A stretch of 64,000 nt of DNA. It comes from Pseudomonas putida (GTDB lineage Bacteria > Pseudomonadota > Gammaproteobacteria > Pseudomonadales > Pseudomonadaceae). Positions 26,280 through 33,855 of the stretch are shown in pieces. The stretch lies in NCBI RefSeq assembly GCF_003228315.1, contig NZ_CP029693.1:4081501-4145500 (forward strand), written 5' to 3'. The position numbers and the translations under genes are program-made. How positions within the stretch are numbered: position 1 is the stretch's first letter; each line of letters begins with the position of its first letter. The notes beneath the pieces are model-generated. The model saw only the letters and a program-made list of their open reading frames with translations. It was not told the origin of the DNA and searched no databases.

Positions 26280-27185
26280 ATGACCCTCGAACGCGAAGCC
26301 GCCGCCAACACCGCCAAGGTCCTGTCCGAAGCGTTGCCTTACATTCGCCGCTATGTCGGCAAGACACTGGTGATCAAATACGGCGGCAACGCGATGGAAA
26401 GCGAGGAGCTGAAAACCGGCTTCGCCCGCGACATCGTGCTGATGAAGGCTGTCGGCATCAACCCGGTCGTGGTTCACGGTGGTGGCCCGCAAATCGGTGA
26501 TCTGCTCAAGCGCCTGTCGATCGAGAGCCACTTCGTCGACGGCATGCGCGTCACCGACGCCGCGACCATGGACGTGGTGGAGATGGTCCTCGGCGGCCAG
26601 GTCAACAAGGACATCGTCAACCTGATCAACCGTCATGGCGGCAGCGCCATCGGCCTGACCGGTAAAGATGCCGAGCTGATCCGCGCGAAGAAGCTCACCG
26701 TCACCCGCCAGACCCCGGAGATGACCCAGCCGGAAATCATCGACATCGGTCACGTCGGCGAAGTGGTCGGGATCAACACCGACTTGCTGAACCTGCTGGT
26801 CAAAGGCGATTTCATTCCGGTGATCGCACCGATCGGCGTTGGCGAAAACGGCGAGTCGTACAACATCAACGCCGACCTGGTGGCCGGTAAAGTGGCCGAA
26901 GCACTCAAGGCCGAAAAACTGATGCTGCTGACCAATATCGCCGGCCTGATGGACAAGTCGGGCAAGGTCCTGACCGGTCTGAGCACGCAGCAAGTCGATG
27001 ACCTGATCGCCGACGGCACCATCTATGGCGGCATGCTGCCGAAGATCCGTTGCGCGCTGGAAGCGGTCCAGGGTGGCGTGGGCAGCTCGCTGATCATTGA
27101 TGGTCGCGTGCCGAACGCGATCCTGCTGGAGATCTTTACCGATACCGGCGTGGGCACCCTAATCAGCAATCGCAAGCGTCACTAA
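26280..27185 (+). CDS. argB: Acetylglutamate kinase
   Basis: Second step of arginine synthesis, 301 residues. Substrate and ATP motifs are VIKYGGNAM near 40 and VVVHGGGPQIG near 65; NINADLVAGKVAEALKAEKLMLLTNIAG is the C-terminal nucleotide-binding part. The N-terminal extension before the kinase core (MTLEREAAANTAKVLSEALPYIRRYVGK) is the helix seen in arginine-inhibited hexameric enzymes, so feedback inhibition is expected. Lies 17 bases after algC and ends before a strong terminator. Confidence 0.96.
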   Translation: MTLEREAAANTAKVLSEALPYIRRYVGKTLVIKYGGNAMESEELKTGFARDIVLMKAVGINPVVVHGGGPQIGDLLKRLSIESHFVDGMRVTDAATMDVVEMVLGGQVNKDIVNLINRHGGSAIGLTGKDAELIRAKKLTVTRQTPEMTQPEIIDIGHVGEVVGINTDLLNLLVKGDFIPVIAPIGVGENGESYNINADLVAGKVAEALKAEKLMLLTNIAGLMDKSGKVLTGLSTQQVDDLIADGTIYGGMLPKIRCALEAVQGGVGSSLIIDGRVPNAILLEIFTDTGVGTLISNRKRH

Positions 27186-27200
27186 GCGATAGCGCATACG

Positions 27201-27240
27201 AAAAGACCCCGCTCAGCCTGGCTGAGCGGGGTCTTTTTTT
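27201..27240. terminator. Terminator of the coaBC-argB block and of pyrE
   Basis: AAAAGACCCCGCTCAGC, loop CTG, mirrored, then seven T. A 17-base perfect stem; the A run on the left makes it work for pyrE from the other side as well. Confidence 0.93.
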
Positions 27241-27252
27241 GCCTGCACTCCA

Positions 27253-27282
27253 CTGTAGGGGCGAGCATGCTCGCTCCTACAG
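27253..27282. repeat. Collapsed REP palindrome
   Basis: CTGTAGGGGCGAGCATGCTCGCTCCTACAG (written as two arms around the GCATGC centre): the outer ends of both REP arms are present but the middle, including the GGCTCGC/GCGAGCC repeat and spacer, is missing. This looks like a deletion between the arms of a former REPIN. Confidence 0.75.
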
Positions 27283-27294
27283 AGGCCGCGTGTG

Positions 27295-27939
27295 CTAAAC
27301 GCCGAACTGTGCGCGGTACGCTTCCACGGCAGGCAGGTGTTGCTTGAGCTGAGGATCGTCAGCCAGGAACTCCAGCACCTGGTTCAGCGAAACAATGCTG
27401 ATCACCGGAATGCCGAAGTCGCGCTCCACTTCCTGAATCGCCGACAGCTCACCGTTGCCGCGCTCCTGACGGTTCAGGGCGATCAGAACGCCCGCCGCCT
27501 TGGCGCCATCCTGGGAGGCGATGATCTGCATCACTTCGCGGATGGCGGTGCCGGCGGTGATCACGTCGTCGATGATCAGCACTTCGCCGGTCAACGGTGC
27601 ACCCACCAGACTGCCACCTTCGCCGTGGGCCTTGGCTTCCTTGCGGTTGAAGCACCATGGCAGGTCACGGTTGTGATGCTCGGCCAACGCCACGGCAGTG
27701 GTCGCCGCCAAAGGGATGCCCTTGTAGGCCGGACCGAACAGAACGTCGAAGGGAATGCCGCTTTCGGCAATGGCGGCGGCGTAGAAACGCCCCAGCTGCG
27801 CCAGGGCCGAACCCGAGTTGAACAGGCCGGCGTTGAAGAAGTAAGGACTGGTACGCCCGGACTTCAGGGTGAACTCACCGAAGCGCAAAACGCCGCGATC
27901 GATGGCAAAACGAATGAAATCGCGCTGATACGCTTGCAT
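27295..27939 (-). CDS. pyrE: Orotate phosphoribosyltransferase
   Basis: Pyrimidine synthesis enzyme converting orotate and PRPP to OMP, 214 residues. The PRPP loop is VLIIDDVITAGTAIRE and the flexible loop YFFNAGLFNSG and FNRKEAKAHGEGG are family segments. The frame opens at 27960, but MQAYQRDFIRFAIDRGVLRFGEF at 27939 is the conserved start. Divergent from crc with overlapping promoter elements. Confidence 0.96.
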   Translation of the reverse strand: MQAYQRDFIRFAIDRGVLRFGEFTLKSGRTSPYFFNAGLFNSGSALAQLGRFYAAAIAESGIPFDVLFGPAYKGIPLAATTAVALAEHHNRDLPWCFNRKEAKAHGEGGSLVGAPLTGEVLIIDDVITAGTAIREVMQIIASQDGAKAAGVLIALNRQERGNGELSAIQEVERDFGIPVISIVSLNQVLEFLADDPQLKQHLPAVEAYRAQFGV

Positions 27940-27984
27940 GAAAAAAACCCCAAATACCACGGATTTAGCTAATTAGCTTGACGC

Positions 27985-27999
27985 CGTGTATCATACACG
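27985..27999. promoter_or_regulatory. Palindrome shared by the pyrE and crc promoters
   Basis: CGTGTAT C ATACACG is a perfect 15-base palindrome. Read to the right it holds TATCAT, a candidate -10 for crc with a short leader; read to the left it holds TATGAT, a candidate -10 for pyrE. The two start sites would almost touch, so the promoters probably compete or share a regulator. Confidence 0.55.
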
Positions 28000-28021
28000 C
28001 ACGCGATTTTTGGGGCCATTT

Positions 28022-28801
28022 ATGCGGATCATCAGTGTGAACGTCAATGGTATTCAGGCTGCAGTCGAGCGCGGTTTGCTCAGTTGGCTGCAGGCTCAGA
28101 ATGCCGACGTCATCTGCCTGCAGGACACCCGTGCCTCCGCCTTTGAACTGGACGATCCAGCCTTCCAACTGGATGGATACTTCCTTTATGCCTGCGACGC
28201 CGAAGTCCCCGCCCAAGGTGGTGTGGCTTTGTATTCGCGGTTGCAACCGAAGGCTGTCATCAGCGGTCTCGGTTTCGAGACGGCCGACCGCTACGGGCGC
28301 TACCTGCAAGCCGATTTCGACAAAGTCAGTATTGCAACCTTGCTGCTTCCGTCGGGTATGAACGGCGATGAGGACTTGAACCAGAAGTTCAAGCTCATGG
28401 ACGACTTCGCCAAGTACCTGGACAAGCAGCGGCGCAAACGCCGCGAGTACATTTATTGTGGCTCGCTGTACGTGGCGCAACAGAAGCTCGACATCAAGAA
28501 CTGGCGCGACAGCCAGCAATCTCCGGGCTTCCTGGCACCTGAACGTGCCTGGATGGACGAGATTGTCGGCAACATGGGCTACGTCGATGCCTTGCGCGAA
28601 GTCAGCCGCGAAGGCGACCAGTACAGCTGGTGGCCGGACACCGAACAGGCAGAAATGCTCAACCTCGGATGGCGTTTCGACTATCAGATCCTGACACCGG
28701 GTCTGCGCCGCTTCGTACGCAGCGCGCGCCTGCCACGTCAGCCACGGTTCTCGCAGCACGCGCCGCTGATCGTGGACTACGACTGGACGCTGACCATCTA
28801 A
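28022..28801 (+). CDS. crc: Catabolite repression control protein Crc
   Basis: 259 residues, the usual Crc length. It has the exonuclease III/endonuclease fold (MRIISVNVNGIQAAVERGLLSWLQAQNADVICLQDTRA) but lacks several metal-site residues of true nucleases. Crc works with Hfq at A-rich sites on target mRNAs to silence less preferred catabolic genes, including many amino-acid and polyamine genes. A longer reading to 27986 would run through the promoter palindrome and is rejected. Located next to pyrE as in other Pseudomonas. Confidence 0.97.
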   Translation: MRIISVNVNGIQAAVERGLLSWLQAQNADVICLQDTRASAFELDDPAFQLDGYFLYACDAEVPAQGGVALYSRLQPKAVISGLGFETADRYGRYLQADFDKVSIATLLLPSGMNGDEDLNQKFKLMDDFAKYLDKQRRKRREYIYCGSLYVAQQKLDIKNWRDSQQSPGFLAPERAWMDEIVGNMGYVDALREVSREGDQYSWWPDTEQAEMLNLGWRFDYQILTPGLRRFVRSARLPRQPRFSQHAPLIVDYDWTLTI

Positions 28802-28814
28802 GCGTCGTTTCACC

Positions 28815-28854
28815 ATAAAAAATGCCCGTATCGCGAGATACGGGCATTTTTTAT
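28815..28854. terminator. Bidirectional terminator between crc and gltS
   Basis: ATAAAAAATGCCCGTATC, loop GCGA, mirrored. An 18-base symmetric stem with A and T runs on the two sides lies between convergent genes. Confidence 0.92.
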
Positions 28855-28879
28855 GCGCCAGTTCGAGCCAGCGGCTGCC

Positions 28880-30088
28880 TCAGACCGCCGCAATAAACGG
28901 CAGGGACAGGTACAACTTGATCACGATGACATTGATGATGTCGATAAAGAACGCGCCCACCATCGGCACCACCAGGAACGCGATCTGCGAAGGCCCATAG
29001 CGCTGCGTCACCGCCTGCATATTCGCGATGGCCGTTGGCGTCGCACCCAACCCGAAACCACAATGCCCTGCCGCCAATACTGCCGCATCGTAGTTGCCGC
29101 CCATCATTCTGAACGTCACGAAAATCGCGAAAAGTGCCATGACCAACGCCTGCACAGCCAGGATGATAAAGATCGGCAAAGCCAGCGCCGCCAAATCCCA
29201 CAGCTTGAGCGACATCAGCGCGATGGCAAGAAACAGCGACAGGCTGACATTTCCCAGCACCGAGACTTCACGCTCGAATACCTGATAAAGACCAAAAATT
29301 GAAAGACCGTTGCGCAGCAACACCCCTCCGAAAAGCACGCAAACGAATGTCGGCAACTCGAATGCCGTCCCGTGCAGCAGACCATTCAAAAGATTGCCAA
29401 ACAGCAGGCTGACTGCGATCAAAGCCAGGGTTTCGATAAACGTAAAGGGAGTGATCGAGCGCTCTTTGTTCGGCTGTTCAAAACCCTTCGGCAGGCGCGG
29501 TACCTCCTGCATGTTGCAGCCAGGCACCTCCACACGCCTGATGAGCAAGCGCGCGACCGGACCACCGATCAATCCGCCCAACACCAGACCGAAGGTCGCT
29601 GAGGCTATCGCCAGTTCAGAAGCGGAAGCCAGGCCGTATTTCTCGCTGAATACCGTTCCCCATGCAGCGCCAGTTCCGTGACCGCCCGCCAGGGTAATCG
29701 AACCCGTCAACAACCCCATCAGCGGATCGAGTCCCAGCATGGCTGCCAGTCCGATACCCATGGCGTTCTGCAGCACCAGAAGTCCGGTGACCGCCAATAG
29801 AAATATCCCCACTACGCGGCCGCCTTTCTTCAGGCTGGCGAAATCTGCACTCAAACCGATAGTCGCAAAAAACGCCAGCATCAAGGGAGTTTGCAGCGAA
29901 GTGTCGAAACGGACTTCAACATCAAGCGTTCGCAATACCAGAAGGATCACGGCAATCAACAGACCACCCGCCACAGGCTCGGGAATATTAAAATTGCGCA
30001 GAACACCAACACGGGCAATAAGACCACGTCCCAAAAGAAGCACAAGGGAGGCGGCCACGAGCGTGCCGTAAAAATCGAGCTGAATCAT
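28880..30088 (-). CDS. gltS: Sodium/glutamate symporter
   Basis: Inner-membrane Na+-coupled glutamate permease of 402 residues with about ten hydrophobic segments in two inverted halves. Hairpin-loop signatures are TGSITLAGGHGTGAAWG in the first half and AAGHCGFGLGATPTAIANMQAVT in the second, matching GltS. Base composition of its upstream region (30089-30400) is notably A+T-rich compared with neighbours. Confidence 0.94.
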   Translation of the reverse strand: MIQLDFYGTLVAASLVLLLGRGLIARVGVLRNFNIPEPVAGGLLIAVILLVLRTLDVEVRFDTSLQTPLMLAFFATIGLSADFASLKKGGRVVGIFLLAVTGLLVLQNAMGIGLAAMLGLDPLMGLLTGSITLAGGHGTGAAWGTVFSEKYGLASASELAIASATFGLVLGGLIGGPVARLLIRRVEVPGCNMQEVPRLPKGFEQPNKERSITPFTFIETLALIAVSLLFGNLLNGLLHGTAFELPTFVCVLFGGVLLRNGLSIFGLYQVFEREVSVLGNVSLSLFLAIALMSLKLWDLAALALPIFIILAVQALVMALFAIFVTFRMMGGNYDAAVLAAGHCGFGLGATPTAIANMQAVTQRYGPSQIAFLVVPMVGAFFIDIINVIVIKLYLSLPFIAAV

Positions 30089-30482
30089 TTGGATTATTCT
30101 TGACTGTATATTCAGGGGCGAACTCTTCCTTATGTCTGCCTCATGAACCGGCTGATTGTCTCAACACTGACCACACTGAAATTCAAGAACCTTCAATGGT
30201 TTGAACATATAGAAATATTGTCGATTTAATATTTCGCGCGAGGACTTTACCAATCACAAAGTCTCGCTGCCAAGGACATGAAGTCACACTAAGAAACCAC
30301 AGTTGTGACTAAACATGTAAGTGCGGCATATATATAAAATATTCACACGCCATTCATCGCAGACAGATTAGTCCTACACATATTGAGGATTATCTTAGTT
30401 GCAAAAAGCCCCGACAAGTCGGGGCTTCTGGTTTTCAAATTTTCGAAACTGCATCTTCAAACGCGGGAGGCTTGAACAGGCG
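30089..30482. promoter_or_regulatory. AT-rich upstream region of gltS
   Basis: 394 bases without a supported gene. The part next to gltS (to about 30400) is A+T-rich with runs such as CATATATATAAAATATTC near 30328-30345 and presumably holds the gltS promoter on the minus strand, but no confident -35/-10 pair stands out. The right end holds the terminator of the DUF4870 gene. Confidence 0.5.
30401..30428 (-). terminator. Terminator of rph-DUF4870
   Basis: On the minus strand AAGCCCCGAC TT GTCGGGGCTT is followed by TTTGC. A ten-base perfect stem with a U-run in that direction only. Confidence 0.85.
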
Positions 30483-30851
30483 CTATTTGATCAAACGCCA
30501 TGTGAAAGGATAACGGTATGGAAAACCATCATTGGCCTTCACCCCGGCAATGATCGTCAGCACCAGCGCGCCAATGGCGATCAAGCCAAACAGGAAGAAC
30601 CCGATAATCACCACCATCAGCAGGAAACTGATGGCGGACGCGATAGCGACGGTGATCTGAAAATTCAACGCTTCCTTGCCCTGGGCATCGATGAACGGGT
30701 CCATCTCGCGCTTCATCTGCCACAGAATCAGAGGGCCAATCAGTGTGCCGAACGGCACCCAGATTCCCAGCAAGGCGGACAAGTGACAAAACATCGCCCA
30801 CTGCCGGACTTCTTTACTCGGGGTGGGAAGCAGTTGTTGCTCGTCACTCAT
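30483..30851 (-). CDS. DUF4870 membrane protein
   Basis: 122-residue membrane protein. WAMFCHLSALLGIWVPFGTLIGPLILWQMKREMDPFIDAQGKEALNFQITVAIASAISFLLM is the DUF4870 (Tic20-like) pattern with a polar PFIDAQGKEALNFQ stretch between membrane spans; three to four spans in total. The start MSDEQQLL has a strong GGAGG site; the longer reading to 30875 is not needed. It follows rph after 28 bases, so the two form one transcript. Role unknown. Confidence 0.87.
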   Translation of the reverse strand: MSDEQQLLPTPSKEVRQWAMFCHLSALLGIWVPFGTLIGPLILWQMKREMDPFIDAQGKEALNFQITVAIASAISFLLMVVIIGFFLFGLIAIGALVLTIIAGVKANDGFPYRYPFTWRLIK

Positions 30852-30879
30852 GGCGTCCTCCTTGCCAGTAGCCATCCGA

Positions 30880-31602
30880 TCAGTCAGCCAGTGCAGCCTT
30901 TTGCAGATCGAAAATCTCGTTCATGCCTTTTTTCGCCAGCTCCAGCATGGCGTTCAGGTCTTCAGGCTGGAACGGCGCGCCTTCGGCAGTACCCTGAACT
31001 TCGATGAAGCCGCCAGTGCTGGTCATCACAACGTTCAGGTCGGTCTCGGCAGCCGAGTCCTCAAGGTAGTCGAGGTCGAGTACCGCTTCGCCCTGGTACA
31101 TGCCGACGGAAACCGCACCGATCATTTGCTTGAGCGGGTCGCCGCCTTTCAGGCCGCCGCGCTTCTTGATCACTTTCAACGCGTCGACCAGGGCCACCAT
31201 GGCGCCGGTGATGGAAGCGGTACGAGTACCACCGTCGGCCTGGATCACGTCGCAGTCGACGTACAGGGTGACATCGCCCAGCTTGGACATGTCCAGCGCA
31301 GCGCGCAGGGAACGACCGATCAGACGCTGGATTTCCAGGGTACGGCCGCCTTGTTTGCCGCGACTGGCTTCACGCTGGTTACGCTCACCGGTGGCGCGCG
31401 GCAGCATGCCGTACTCGGCGGTCAACCAGCCCTGGCCCTGGCCCTTGAGGAACCGCGGCACGCCGTTTTCGACGCTGACGGTGCAGATGACCTTGGTATC
31501 ACCGAACTCCACCAGTACAGATCCCTCGGCGTGTTTGGTGTAGTTGCGGGTAATGCGGATCGAGCGAAGCTGATCGGCAGCGCGACCACTTGGACGTTTC
31601 AT
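30880..31602 (-). CDS. rph: Ribonuclease PH
   Basis: Phosphorolytic 3'-5' exoribonuclease that trims tRNA 3' ends, 240 residues. Family segments: MKRPSGRAADQLRSIRITRNYTKHAEGSVL, PRATGERNQRE, RLIGRSLRAALD and VYVDCDVIQADGGTRTASITGA-like DVTLYVDCDVIQADGGTRTAS. An upstream open frame to 31758 crosses the promoter and is not used. Divergent from yicC; a perfect -10 TATAAT stands 37 bases upstream. Confidence 0.96.
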   Translation of the reverse strand: MKRPSGRAADQLRSIRITRNYTKHAEGSVLVEFGDTKVICTVSVENGVPRFLKGQGQGWLTAEYGMLPRATGERNQREASRGKQGGRTLEIQRLIGRSLRAALDMSKLGDVTLYVDCDVIQADGGTRTASITGAMVALVDALKVIKKRGGLKGGDPLKQMIGAVSVGMYQGEAVLDLDYLEDSAAETDLNVVMTSTGGFIEVQGTAEGAPFQPEDLNAMLELAKKGMNEIFDLQKAALAD

Positions 31603-31638
31603 AAGGGATACCTGTACGGGGACGGAAAACTGCGGAGC

Positions 31639-31667
31639 ATTATAGAGCCGCCAGCCATGCGTGGGCA
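31639..31667 (-). promoter_or_regulatory. rph promoter
   Basis: On the minus strand a perfect -10 TATAAT at 31644-31639, 17 bases after a weak -35 (TGCCCA). It places the transcript start about 30 bases before the rph start codon. A plus-strand TTGGGG-18-TACAAT at 31749-31778 is the matching candidate for yicC. Confidence 0.55.
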
Positions 31668-31870
31668 CTTCTAAAAAAATCCTCCGACGAGCAAAGGCTC
31701 TGAACAGCCCGTTGCCGACGACCTGCGGCTCTTTGTCACCTCGTGTGTTTGGGGGCACCCATCGCTCTGCGCTACAATCCTGCGCCTTTGCTGCCAGTCG
31801 GCTTTAATTCATTCATATCGGATACCCGGAACGCCTGTTTCTGGCCGATCTGCATTGCGAGGTGCCTCCC

Positions 31871-32734
31871 ATGGTGCACAGCATGACCGCCTTCGCCCGC
31901 GTCGAGAAAGCCGGCGTCCAGGGCACCCTGAGCTGGGAGCTGCGCTCGGTCAACAGCCGCTACCTGGAACCCCACGTGCGCCTGCCGGAGTCCTTTCGCG
32001 ATCTCGAGGGCGCTGTCCGCGAAGCACTGCGCCAGGGCGTGTCCCGAGGCAAGCTCGAGTGCACCCTGCGCTTTACCGAAGAAAATGCCGGTAAACCGCT
32101 GCAAGTGGATCAGGCACGCGCCGCGCAACTGGTTGCGGCCGCGGAGACCGTCGCCGGCCTGATCAAGAACCCCGCAGCCTTGAACCCCCTCGAAGTGTTG
32201 GCCTGGCCCGGAGTACTGGTGGGCGACGCCAGCGATCCGCAAGCCTTGAACGCCGAGGCCCTGGCACTGTTCAACCAGGGCCTGAAGGAGCTCAAGGCCG
32301 GCCGCGAGCGCGAAGGCGCGGAGCTGGCACGGCTGATCGACGACCGCCTGACCTCCATTGAAGAAGACGTGGTGACCCTGCGTGAACTGGTTCCACAGAT
32401 GCTCGCCACCCAGCGCCAGAAAGTGCTCGACCGCTTCGCCGACATGAAGGCCGAGATGGACCCGCAGCGCCTGGAGCAGGAAATGGTCATGCTCGCGCAA
32501 AAAAGCGACGTCGCCGAAGAACTGGATCGCCTGAGCACTCACATCATCGAAGTTCGCCGGGTGCTCAAGTCCGGTGGAGCTGCCGGGCGACGCCTGGACT
32601 TCCTGATGCAGGAGCTCAATCGCGAGGCCAACACACTGGGCTCCAAGGCCTTCGATCCGCGCAGTACCCAAGCGGCGATCAACCTCAAGGTGTTGATCGA
32701 GCAGATGCGCGAACAAGTGCAGAATATTGAGTAA
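31871..32734 (+). CDS. yicC: YicC-family endoribonuclease
   Basis: 287 residues. N-terminal YicC domain MVHSMTAFARVEKAGVQGTLSWELRSVNSRYLEPHVRLPE and C-terminal DUF1732 domain with KSDVAEELDRLSTHIIEVRRVLKSGGAAGRRLDFLMQELNREANTLGSK. In E. coli YicC is an endoribonuclease that promotes small-RNA RyhB decay and lies upstream of gmk-rpoZ-spoT as here. The ATG at 31871 is preferred to 31862 by family alignment. It leads gmk by 12 bases. Confidence 0.94.
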   Translation: MVHSMTAFARVEKAGVQGTLSWELRSVNSRYLEPHVRLPESFRDLEGAVREALRQGVSRGKLECTLRFTEENAGKPLQVDQARAAQLVAAAETVAGLIKNPAALNPLEVLAWPGVLVGDASDPQALNAEALALFNQGLKELKAGREREGAELARLIDDRLTSIEEDVVTLRELVPQMLATQRQKVLDRFADMKAEMDPQRLEQEMVMLAQKSDVAEELDRLSTHIIEVRRVLKSGGAAGRRLDFLMQELNREANTLGSKAFDPRSTQAAINLKVLIEQMREQVQNIE

Positions 32735-32746
32735 GGCAAACCTGAC

Positions 32747-33367
32747 ATGACCCACAGCACCGGCACCCTGTACATCATTTCCGCCCCCTCCGGCGCGGGC
32801 AAAAGCAGCCTGGTCAAGGCCCTGACCGACGCCAACCCGGAGATCCGCGTCTCGATCTCCCACACCACCCGCGCCATGCGTCCCGGTGAAGTGAACGGCG
32901 TGAACTATCACTTCGTTGACCGCAGCGAATTTGTGAAGATGATCGAGCACGGGGATTTCCTCGAGCGCGCCGAAGTCTTCGGCAATCTCTACGGCACCTC
33001 GCAAAGCCACCTGCAGCAGACGCTGGATGAAGGCCACGACCTGATTCTGGAAATCGACTGGCAGGGTGCCGAGCAAGTGCGCAAGCTGATGCCTCAGGCC
33101 CGTTCGATCTTCATCCTGCCGCCGTCGCTGCAGGCCTTGCACCAGCGCCTGACCAACCGTGGCCAGGACAGTGACGAGATCATCGACGGCCGGATGCGCG
33201 AAGCCGTCAGCGAAATGAGCCACTACGTCGATTACGACTACTTGATCATCAACGACGATTTCGCCCACGCATTGCACGATTTGAAAGCGATTTTCCGTGC
33301 CAATCAGCTGCAGCAGAAGCGTCAGCAGCAGCGTCACGGCAAATTGCTGGCTGAATTGTTGGGCTGA
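32747..33367 (+). CDS. gmk: Guanylate kinase
   Basis: Phosphorylates GMP to GDP, 206 residues. P-loop ISAPSGAGKSSLVKAL at 11-26, GMP-binding SHTTRAMRPGEVNGVNYHFV, and the lid segment GQDSDEIIDGRMREA. Its product feeds ppGpp synthesis, and in many bacteria the enzyme is inhibited by ppGpp, fitting its place before spoT. Ends before a hairpin with T-run at 33435-33471. Confidence 0.97.
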   Translation: MTHSTGTLYIISAPSGAGKSSLVKALTDANPEIRVSISHTTRAMRPGEVNGVNYHFVDRSEFVKMIEHGDFLERAEVFGNLYGTSQSHLQQTLDEGHDLILEIDWQGAEQVRKLMPQARSIFILPPSLQALHQRLTNRGQDSDEIIDGRMREAVSEMSHYVDYDYLIINDDFAHALHDLKAIFRANQLQQKRQQQRHGKLLAELLG

Positions 33368-33434
33368 TCCGCTCTTCCCAAAACCGCTGCGAGGGCTTTA
33401 CATTGGCACTTGCAGCGCGTTGAAGGGCTTGATC

Positions 33435-33471
33435 AAAAAATCAGCGCTTCCCTAATCGCTGGTGATTTTTT
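33435..33471 (+). terminator. Attenuating hairpin between gmk and rpoZ
   Basis: AAAAAATCAGCG pairs with CGCTGGTGATTTTTT with a two-base bulge and a ten-base loop, then a T-run. It would end or weaken read-through from yicC-gmk, so rpoZ-spoT probably also has its own promoter in the 64 bases after it. Confidence 0.7.
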
Positions 33472-33534
33472 AAACTGTCGAGTCCGCTCGCCCATCCGGG
33501 CAGCGCGCATATTGCATTTGCTACGAGGAAGACC

Positions 33535-33798
33535 ATGGCCCGCGTAACCGTTGAAGACTGCCTAGAACACGTGGATAACCGCTTTGAGCTGGTCATGCTC
33601 TCTACCAAGCGTGCCCGTCAACTGGCCACCGGCGGCAAAGAGCCGAAAGTAGCATGGGAAAACGACAAGCCTACCGTTGTCGCCCTGCGTGAAATCGCTG
33701 AAGGCCTGATCGACTACGCCGCTATCGCCGAAGCCGAAATCGTTGAAGATGAACCGCTTTTCGCTGCATTCGAGGACGAGTCCAACGAGGCCGTCTAA
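33535..33798 (+). CDS. rpoZ: RNA polymerase omega subunit
   Basis: 87 residues, MARVTVEDCLEHVDNRFELVMLSTKRARQLATGGKEP: standard omega, which chaperones beta' and forms ppGpp site 1. Strong GAGGAAG ribosome site. It precedes spoT by 57 bases, the conserved pairing of the ppGpp sensor subunit with the ppGpp hydrolase/synthetase. Confidence 0.97.
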   Translation: MARVTVEDCLEHVDNRFELVMLSTKRARQLATGGKEPKVAWENDKPTVVALREIAEGLIDYAAIAEAEIVEDEPLFAAFEDESNEAV

Positions 33799-33855
33799 GC
33801 CTATGCCTGGTCGACGTAGCACGGCGCGGGATCACAGCTTTTGGCAGGAGACATC

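Noticed and set aside
30089..30482. Horizontal island judged from the A+T-rich stretch before gltS
   Set aside because: Only ~300 non-coding bases differ in composition; genes on both sides are core and no mobility gene or site is present.
30880..31758. Longer RNase PH reading to 31758
   Set aside because: It would include the perfect TATAAT promoter as coding; the family starts at MKRPSGR at 31602.
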